7,653 nt of DNA, from assembly GCA_015487895.1 (NCBI GenBank), contig WFOW01000360.1, positions 1 to 7,653 of the forward strand, written 5' to 3'. Position 1 is the stretch's first letter; the number at the start of each line of letters is the position of its first letter. Under the pieces are notes generated by a model that saw only the letters and a list, made by a program, of their open reading frames with translations, was not told the DNA's origin and ran no database searches. Positions 1 to 4,708 of this stretch are shown in pieces. The position numbers and the translations under genes are program-made. Source of the DNA: Gammaproteobacteria bacterium (GTDB lineage Bacteria > Pseudomonadota > Gammaproteobacteria > S144-34).

Positions 1-54
1 GTGGTGCCGTGGGCTGGTGCTCCGGGGCTCGGCGGCCTGCCGCGCCCGCCGTGC
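1..54. repeat. 54-bp direct repeat, copy 1 (at window edge)
   Basis: All 54 bases are identical to 256-309. The offset is 255 bp, exactly 85 codons, so both copies are read in the same cyaA frame and encode the peptide HGGRGRPPSPGAPAHGT. The repeat may extend left beyond the window. Directly to the right the two copies diverge, apart from a short matching block at 74-81 versus 329-336. Confidence 0.95.
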
Positions 55-2912
55 CGGAGCCCGTCCTCGGGGAAGGGGTCGGGATGCCCGGCGGGAGCCG
101 CGGCGTGGCCGTCTGCGGGCGCGCGCCGGGGCGCCGCGTCTGGCGGCTGCGCCGCCCCGTGCGCCCGGCGCTCCTCCCCGCGGCTGGCCGCTTCGCGGCC
201 CCGTGTCCGGGCGGCCGCCTCGAAGGCCTGCTCCTGCCTTGTTCGGAGGTCGTGGGTGGTGCCGTGGGCTGGTGCTCCGGGGCTCGGCGGCCTGCCGCGC
301 CCGCCGTGCTCGGCACCTGGTTCCTGCGAGGGGTCGAAGCGGCGGCGGCCGCACTCGAGGCTCCAGAGGAGCCCGCCGAGGCCGTCGTGGCGGGCGACGG
401 CGCGCAGGGCCGGCGTGCCCTCCGCCGGCTGCGGGGGCGGCGCTTCGATGGCCCTTGCCCCGTTCCCGCCGTCTTCCACACGCAGCCAGGTGACGGGGGG
501 CGGCGCGGTGCCGGTGAGCGCCCCCACGCGGCGGGTGGCGGCGCCGAGGAAGGCCGCGAGCGCGCGCAGCGCCGGAACCTCCCGCCGCCAGGGTTGCCGC
601 CAGGCCAGCACGCTCCCGCGCTCGTCGGCCACCGCCACCTCGAGCGTGCCGCCTCGCGTGCGCCAGGCGACCGTGACACGGCCGGGCATGGCGGCGCGGC
701 AGGCGGCGCCCAGCAGGGGCTCGCGCGCGGCGAGCGCCTCCTCGAGCACCACCGGGGCCCAGCGCTCGCGCGGCAGGGCCAGCACCTCGAGCAGCGCGTC
801 GCGGTCGCGCGCGAGCGCCGGGCGCGGGACGCCATGCTCGGGCTCGAGCACCTGGTAGCCCGGTCCCACCTCGAGCACCAGCCGCGCCTGCGGATGGCCG
901 CGCGGGCCGTACCAGGCGGCGCGTGCCTGCTCGAGCACCCCCTCGAGCCGCCGGGCGATGGCCGCCCCGTGGCCGGGGACGAAGCAGCGCACGGGCACGG
1001 GCGGCGGCGCGCCGCCGGCCTGCGCGGGCGGCGACCAGGCGCAGAGCTCCGCGACGAGGTCTGCGATCGCCGTCTCGCCCGCGAAGCGCTGCACCAGCAC
1101 CTCGCCCCAGGTCGTGCGCGCCACGAGATCGATGGTGTGCACCAGGCACACGCGCCCGCTGCCGTGGCTGAGGGGGTCGGAGCGGGCGGTGGCGAGCTCG
1201 ATCCCGAGCCTGCGGTGGCGGGCCCAGGGGTCGTGGCCGACGTCGACGAAGGCGAGCGCCGCGGCGAGCCGCGGCGGCGCACGCAGCGCCTCCGGCGGCG
1301 GGCCGCGGCGGCACGCATCGGCGGGCAGGCGCTCGGCGAGGGCGCGGACGATGCCGTGCACCTCGGCCGGCGTCAGGTCCGTGCCCGGGGCGTCGAAGCC
1401 CAGCACCGTCGAGGGCGCCACGAGGCCGTTGACATGGGCCCAGGCGAGCAGCGCCACCGGGGTCTCGGCGCGCTTCAGCGGCGCGCGCGAGCCCTCGCGC
1501 TCCAGCCGCCACGCGCCTTCGGCCTCGCGCACGAGCGTGAGCTCGGGCTCCGAGAGGTCCTCGGAGATGCCGGGGTTGATCACCTCGATCTTGCCCGGGG
1601 CGTGCTCGGCGGCGCTCTTGAGGCGGCGGGCCACCACCTCGAGGTCGGCGGCGGCACGCCCCCCGTCGCGCAGGCGTGCGCCCGCGAAGGCGGCGAGGCG
1701 CCCGAAGCTGTCGCGCAGCAGGGCCTCGATCAGGACACGCTCCTCGAGCACGCGCTCGATCTTCCAGCGCGGGCGCGCGTCGAGCAGGTGCAGGCGGCCG
1801 CGGTCCCAGCCCCAGCGCGCAGCGAGCCGCGCCATCAGCGCCCGGCGCCAGCCGCTGCCCGGGCGCGAAAGCGCGATGCGCGACTTGAAGTAGAGGCAGC
1901 GGCGGGCGAGCTCGCGGCGGGCGCGGTCGGCAGGGCCGGCGAGGTGACGCTCGATGCGCTCGATCATGAGCACGTAGGGGTCGAGGGCGTCGGCGTCGGT
2001 GTCGCCCTCGTGCACGGCGCGCTTGAGCTCGTGGCAGGCGAGGTCGCCGTCCGGGAGCCCCGCGATGTAGCTCTCGAGCAGCAGGATCTTGAGCACCGAC
2101 TTGTAGGGCGAGTCGAGCGCCTTGTAGAGCTGCCACAGCGCGGCGTCGAAGAGTTCCGCCTCCGGCAGGGGCAGCGGCGAGCCGAGGTCGACGCACTCGC
2201 CGGGGCGCACGAAGCGGCGGCCGACGAGGCGCGCGGCATCCTCGGCGTAGCCCGTGCGTTCGCGCTCGACGGGGATCACCCACCAGAGCGGGTACCGGCC
2301 TGCCACCAGCACCGCGCTGCGGTAGAACTCGTCGAGCAGCAGGTGGTGCTGCAGCGCCCCGCAGCCGTCGGCGGCGAGGCTCGCGTGCTCGCCGGCCCGG
2401 AAGCGCTCGGGGTCGACGGGGTAGAGATGGGTCTCGAGGCCGAAGCGCTCGCGCGCCCAACGCTCCAGCGCCGCGCACTTGGCCGCGAGCAGCGCGCGGG
2501 CGTCCGCGTCGAGCCCGGGGTCGTGGCAGACCCAGACGTCGAGGTCGCTCTCGCGCGTGTGGCCGAGCGAGCCGGCGCTGCCCATGAGGAAGACCGCCTC
2601 GAGGGCGAAGGTCCTGTAGGCGCGCCGCCGCGGCCGGAAGCCGGGCGCGAGGCGGCGTGCCGCCCGCACCGCCTCGGCGCCGGGCCCGTATCCGGGCAGC
2701 CCCGCCGGCGCCGCGCGCCCCACGTAGCCGGGCAGCAGGGGGTGGTTCTCGTGCAGCAGCAGCGGCAGGAGCTCGAGCCACTGGGCCCGTGCCGGGCCGA
2801 GGGCCTCGCGCACGCGCCGCAGGCGCGCGCGGTTGAGGGCGAGGAAGCGCTCGCGCAGCGCCCGGAGATCGGCCCCGGGTCCGCGACCGGGCTCAGCGGC
2901 CCTCCGTGCCAC
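1..2912 (-). CDS. cyaA: Class I adenylate cyclase, 3' end beyond window
   Basis: Makes cAMP from ATP in the cytoplasm. The frame is open for 970 codons from GTG 2912 to the window edge with no stop, so the gene is partial at its C-terminus. The N-terminal catalytic region has the nucleotidyltransferase-type motif GSLG...SDLDVWVC (residues 114-129), with acidic pair D123/D125 and W127 where E. coli CyaA has its essential SDLDIW. The family signature LFDAALWQLYKALDSPYKSVLK is at residues 254-275 (each half matching E. coli closely). Further matches are LLHENHPLLPGY, INPGISEDLSEP (about 445-456) and the regulatory-domain motif CLVHTIDL (589-596). The GTG start is chosen because GGAGG lies 6 nt upstream and no ATG is near. 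It overlaps the upstream PAS gene by 20 nt, implying translational coupling. After about residue 865 the family resemblance stops and a low-complexity Pro/Ala/Arg/Gly tail of at least 105 residues follows (see repeat). Confidence 0.95.
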   Translation of the reverse strand, partial: MARRAAEPGRGPGADLRALRERFLALNRARLRRVREALGPARAQWLELLPLLLHENHPLLPGYVGRAAPAGLPGYGPGAEAVRAARRLAPGFRPRRRAYRTFALEAVFLMGSAGSLGHTRESDLDVWVCHDPGLDADARALLAAKCAALERWARERFGLETHLYPVDPERFRAGEHASLAADGCGALQHHLLLDEFYRSAVLVAGRYPLWWVIPVERERTGYAEDAARLVGRRFVRPGECVDLGSPLPLPEAELFDAALWQLYKALDSPYKSVLKILLLESYIAGLPDGDLACHELKRAVHEGDTDADALDPYVLMIERIERHLAGPADRARRELARRCLYFKSRIALSRPGSGWRRALMARLAARWGWDRGRLHLLDARPRWKIERVLEERVLIEALLRDSFGRLAAFAGARLRDGGRAAADLEVVARRLKSAAEHAPGKIEVINPGISEDLSEPELTLVREAEGAWRLEREGSRAPLKRAETPVALLAWAHVNGLVAPSTVLGFDAPGTDLTPAEVHGIVRALAERLPADACRRGPPPEALRAPPRLAAALAFVDVGHDPWARHRRLGIELATARSDPLSHGSGRVCLVHTIDLVARTTWGEVLVQRFAGETAIADLVAELCAWSPPAQAGGAPPPVPVRCFVPGHGAAIARRLEGVLEQARAAWYGPRGHPQARLVLEVGPGYQVLEPEHGVPRPALARDRDALLEVLALPRERWAPVVLEEALAAREPLLGAACRAAMPGRVTVAWRTRGGTLEVAVADERGSVLAWRQPWRREVPALRALAAFLGAATRRVGALTGTAPPPVTWLRVEDGGNGARAIEAPPPQPAEGTPALRAVARHDGLGGLLWSLECGRRRFDPSQEPGAEHGGRGRPPSPGAPAHGTTHDLRTRQEQAFEAAARTRGREAASRGEERRAHGAAQPPDAAPRRAPADGHAAAPAGHPDPFPEDGLRHGGRGRPPSPGAPAHGT
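256..309. repeat. 54-bp direct repeat, copy 2
   Basis: Exact partner of 1-54. It sits in the reading frame of cyaA, immediately after the last recognisable CyaA residues (RRFDPSQEPGAE on the minus strand). The first mismatch on the right is base 310 (t) against base 55 (c). The left boundary cannot be tested because copy 1 begins at the window edge. Confidence 0.95.
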
Positions 2913-3675
2913 CGGCGTCCTCCGGGCACGGGGCGAGGGCGGCGCGGGCGCGGCCGATCAGCCGCTCCGGCGTGTCGCCCGCCCGCCAGGGGGCGAGGCC
3001 TACGCGCAGCGCCGCCCCGTCCCCGACGGCGGCGCGCACCTCGGCGCACATGCGGCGCACGAGCGCACCCGCGTCGCGCTCGGTGGTCTCCGGGAGGACG
3101 GCCAGCACCTCGCCCCTGTCCGAGACGCCGACCAGGTCGGCCCAGCGCAGCAGCCCCCGCACGGCCTGGGCCGCCGCCCGCAGCGTCTCCGTCCCCGTCT
3201 CCTCGTCCCCGCCGGACGCGCGCGCCTCGAGCATGGCGAGGCAGAGCGGGTCGCGGTAGCGGGCGCAGCGGGCGAGCTGCGGGCCCATCGCCAGCCGCAG
3301 CGCGCGCTCGCCCGGCAGCCCGGTGTACGGGTCGGAGGCGGCAAGGGCCCACGCGTCCCACAGGGCCGGACCGCCGCGGGCCGGGGGGTCCAAGGCGAGG
3401 AGGCACCAGGCGCGGCCCCCGTCCGGCAGCGCCGTCTCGTGCCGGAGCACCCAGCGGCCGGTGGCCCGCGCGCGCACCACCGCCCCTTGGCGCGGGAGCT
3501 CTCGCAGAGGGGGGGCGGCCAGCGACTCGAGGCTGGCGCCGGGCGCCGCCCCCTCGCCCAGCAGCGCGCGCGCGGCCGCGTTCGCCGCGGTGACGTTGCC
3601 CTGCGCGTCGGCCACCAGCAGCCCCACCGGACAGGCCTCGGCCGCCGCCGCCAGCACGCCCGCCCCTATCGTCAT
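2893..3675 (-). CDS. PAS domain with degenerate GGDEF domain
   Basis: 260 aa, no signal peptide or membrane segment, so probably cytoplasmic. Residues about 13-95 look like a PAS sensor fold (CPVGLLVADAQGNVTAANAAA at 15-35). Residues about 112-250 look like a GGDEF domain: SDPYTGLPGERAL (114-126) matches the usual DPLTGLPNR start, RWADLVG (177-183) the run before the active loop, and LAVLPETTERDA (191-202) the run after it. The active loop itself is SDRGE (185-189) instead of GGDEF, and the metal-binding D-I-D/FK segment is replaced by LEARASGG. Diguanylate cyclase activity is therefore unlikely. A sensory, GTP-binding or partner-binding role is inference. ATG 3675 has GGAGG 8 nt upstream. 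The stop lies 17 nt inside cyaA (20-nt overlap), so the two are probably one transcript and translationally coupled. Confidence 0.85.
   Translation of the reverse strand: MTIGAGVLAAAAEACPVGLLVADAQGNVTAANAAARALLGEGAAPGASLESLAAPPLRELPRQGAVVRARATGRWVLRHETALPDGGRAWCLLALDPPARGGPALWDAWALAASDPYTGLPGERALRLAMGPQLARCARYRDPLCLAMLEARASGGDEETGTETLRAAAQAVRGLLRWADLVGVSDRGEVLAVLPETTERDAGALVRRMCAEVRAAVGDGAALRVGLAPWRAGDTPERLIGRARAALAPCPEDAGGTEGR
2918..2923 (-). promoter_or_regulatory. Ribosome binding site deciding the cyaA GTG start
   Basis: Read on the minus strand, GGAGGA lies inside the 3' end of the PAS/GGDEF-like gene. The GGAGG core is followed by a 6-nt spacer and then GTG at 2912-2910. The spacing is ideal, and it fixes the cyaA start inside the upstream gene. 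Confidence 0.8.
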
Positions 3676-3683
3676 GGGCTTTC

Positions 3684-3688
3684 CCTCC
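3684..3688 (-). promoter_or_regulatory. Ribosome binding site of PAS/GGDEF-like gene
   Basis: GGAGG on the minus strand, 8 nt before the ATG at 3675-3673. It supports this ATG as the start. Confidence 0.7.
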
Positions 3689-3825
3689 CGTGCACGTCCT
3701 CCCGGGTTAGCGGGCGCTGCGGGGGATGGCTTTAGCCCGGGCGGCCGCTGGCGACCCTGCGGGGGCGCACGCTATCCTAGCGCGATCCTCACCCCCAAGA
3801 GGCCGTCCCTGCACGGCGGCCGTCG

Positions 3826-3831
3826 AAGGAG
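3826..3831 (+). promoter_or_regulatory. Ribosome binding site of small four-Cys protein
   Basis: AAGGAG with a 6-nt spacer before ATG 3838. This strong, well-spaced site is the main argument that the short reading frame downstream is truly translated. Confidence 0.8.
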
Positions 3832-3837
3832 AGACGC

Positions 3838-4089
3838 ATGACCGATCGCATCCGGGCCCCCTACGTGGGTGTGCCCCTGCCGGACCTGAGGACCTCGCCC
3901 ATCGTCGCCGACACCGGCGATGCGCCCGACCTCCCGGAGGGTGCCGCCCTCAGCGAGGCGCCGGTGTGCTGGTTCAACGGGGTCGCCTACGAGAACGGGC
4001 GCTTCGTGTGCACCGGCACGGACCTGCTGCGCTGCACCAACGGGGTATGGGTCCGGGAGGGCTCCTGTGACCCGGACCATCCGGACTGA
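3838..4089 (+). CDS. Small four-cysteine protein, unknown function
   Basis: 83 aa. The start is supported by AAGGAG 6 nt upstream. The N-terminal 40 residues are acidic and proline-rich with no signal peptide. The C-terminal half is a compact module with four cysteines, C44, C58, C66 and C77, in the pattern C-W-F-N-G-x-x-Y-x-x-G-x-x-x-C, then LLRC, NGVW and C. The repeated C/Y/N-G and G-V-W pattern faintly recalls short domains such as DUF1496, but this is a resemblance from memory, not an assignment. The spacing could hold a metal or two disulfides. The end overlaps the cupredoxin gene by 23 nt, whose GTG start lies within the Cys77 codon and the one after it, so expression is probably coupled. 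No reaction is proposed. It is the first gene of a three-gene plus-strand unit. Confidence 0.8.
   Translation: MTDRIRAPYVGVPLPDLRTSPIVADTGDAPDLPEGAALSEAPVCWFNGVAYENGRFVCTGTDLLRCTNGVWVREGSCDPDHPD
4056..4060 (+). promoter_or_regulatory. Ribosome binding site deciding the cupredoxin GTG start
   Basis: GGAGG with a 6-nt spacer before GTG 4067, located inside the small-protein gene. This start gives a clean signal peptide. The frame is open further upstream, to at least 3920, but starts there would place the signal peptide internally. Confidence 0.75.
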
Positions 4090-4708
4090 GCTTGCGGCGC
4101 TGGCGACGCTGCTGCTCCTCGCCCTGCCGGCGGCCGGCGCGGAGCTGCGCGGCGAGGTGGTGCTGGAGGGCGGCCAGCGGTTCGGCGGGGGGCTGGTTGC
4201 CCCCGGCACGCTGGTGAGCGTCTCGGCCTACCCGCTCGAGGGGCAGCCCCTGCCGCGCTGGGCGCCGCGCCGTCTCCACGTCGAGGTGCGCGAGCGCCGC
4301 TTCCATCCCCTCTATCGCGTGCTGCGCCGCGGCGACAGCGTCCTCGTGCGCAATCGTGACCGCGTCTTCCATGAGCTGTTCTCGCTCTCCGCGGTGCGGC
4401 CCTTCCGCGCGCGGCTGGCCCCGCGCGGCCGCGCCGGCGCGCGGGCGCGGCTGCGCTTCGACGAGACCGGCACCTGGCACGTGTTCTGCCGCATCCACGG
4501 CAGCATGTACATGCGCATCGACGTCGTCGACACCCCTTATGTCGAGGTCCTGCCGGGCGGCGGCCGCTTCCGCCTCACCGGCCTCGCGCCGGGCCGCTGG
4601 CGCCTGCGCGTGGCCGCCGTCGGCGCCGATACCCTCGAGGTCGAGGCCGACGCGGTGACGAGCCCGCCGCCGCTGCGCCTGGTGCTGCGGGTGCGTGGCG
4701 GCGCATGA
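4067..4708 (+). CDS. Exported cupredoxin-like protein (methylamine-utilization type)
   Basis: 213 aa. Residues 1-25 form a signal peptide: R3/R6 in the n-region, a Leu/Ala core at 9-20, and likely cleavage after AAGA at 25. The mature protein is therefore periplasmic. The core (about 26-155) is a beta-rich cupredoxin fold. Putative type 1 copper ligands are H102 (in DRVFHELFS) and C141-x2-H144-x2-M147 (CRIHGSM), the C-x2-H-x2-M spacing known from amicyanin. Residues 158-209 (VEVLPGGGRFRLTGLAPGRWRLRV) resemble a small carboxypeptidase-regulatory-like beta-sandwich. As I recall, similar proteins are often labelled methylamine utilization protein, but no mau cluster is visible here. The start GTG has GGAGG 6 nt before it. 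The gene overlaps the four-Cys gene upstream and abuts the GGDEF-EAL gene downstream, suggesting that copper or redox state feeds c-di-GMP signalling; that link is inferred. Confidence 0.85.
   Translation: MTRTIRTELAALATLLLLALPAAGAELRGEVVLEGGQRFGGGLVAPGTLVSVSAYPLEGQPLPRWAPRRLHVEVRERRFHPLYRVLRRGDSVLVRNRDRVFHELFSLSAVRPFRARLAPRGRAGARARLRFDETGTWHVFCRIHGSMYMRIDVVDTPYVEVLPGGGRFRLTGLAPGRWRLRVAAVGADTLEVEADAVTSPPPLRLVLRVRGGA

Larger units (their letters stand above)
3676..3837. promoter_or_regulatory. Divergent intergenic region, presumed promoters both ways
   Basis: This 162-bp gap separates the minus-strand PAS-cyaA unit from the plus-strand cupredoxin-GGDEF/EAL unit, so promoters for both should lie here. 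The best candidate on the plus strand is a -10-like TATCCT at 3773-3778, with only a poor -35 (TGGCGA, 3749-3754, 18-bp spacer). The same spot reads TAGGAT on the minus strand. It lies inside a small inverted repeat, CGCTA-TCC-TAGCG (3770-3782). A second short palindrome, GGCTTTAGCC, is at 3728-3737. I see no TGTGA-N6-TCACA CRP site and no riboswitch-like structure. The promoter positions are weak guesses; the regulatory role of the gap is inferred from divergence. Confidence 0.4.

Noticed and set aside
1..309. CRISPR array or insertion-sequence end
   Set aside because: Only two repeat copies are visible, 201 bp apart, in an open coding frame. There are no inverted ends, transposase or further repeats.
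3199..3213. Literal GGDEE string (residues 155-159) in the PAS protein taken as a GGDEF active site
   Set aside because: It lies about 30 residues too early, in the place of the metal-binding/GH-GDE segment. The true active-loop position, after RWADLVG and before LAVLPETT, reads SDRGE.
2276..3406. Minus-strand open frame of 376 codons spanning the PAS/cyaA junction
   Set aside because: Its frame differs from both PAS and cyaA, which have ribosome sites and family motifs. Its product is Arg/Pro/Ala-rich.
9..3593. Very long plus-strand open frame (1194 codons) antisense to cyaA and the PAS gene
   Set aside because: Within cyaA it is codon-for-codon the reverse complement of the real gene, open only because that gene rarely uses TTA, CTA or TCA codons. 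Its product is Arg/Ala/Gly/His-rich with no recognisable domain, whereas the minus strand encodes clear CyaA motifs.
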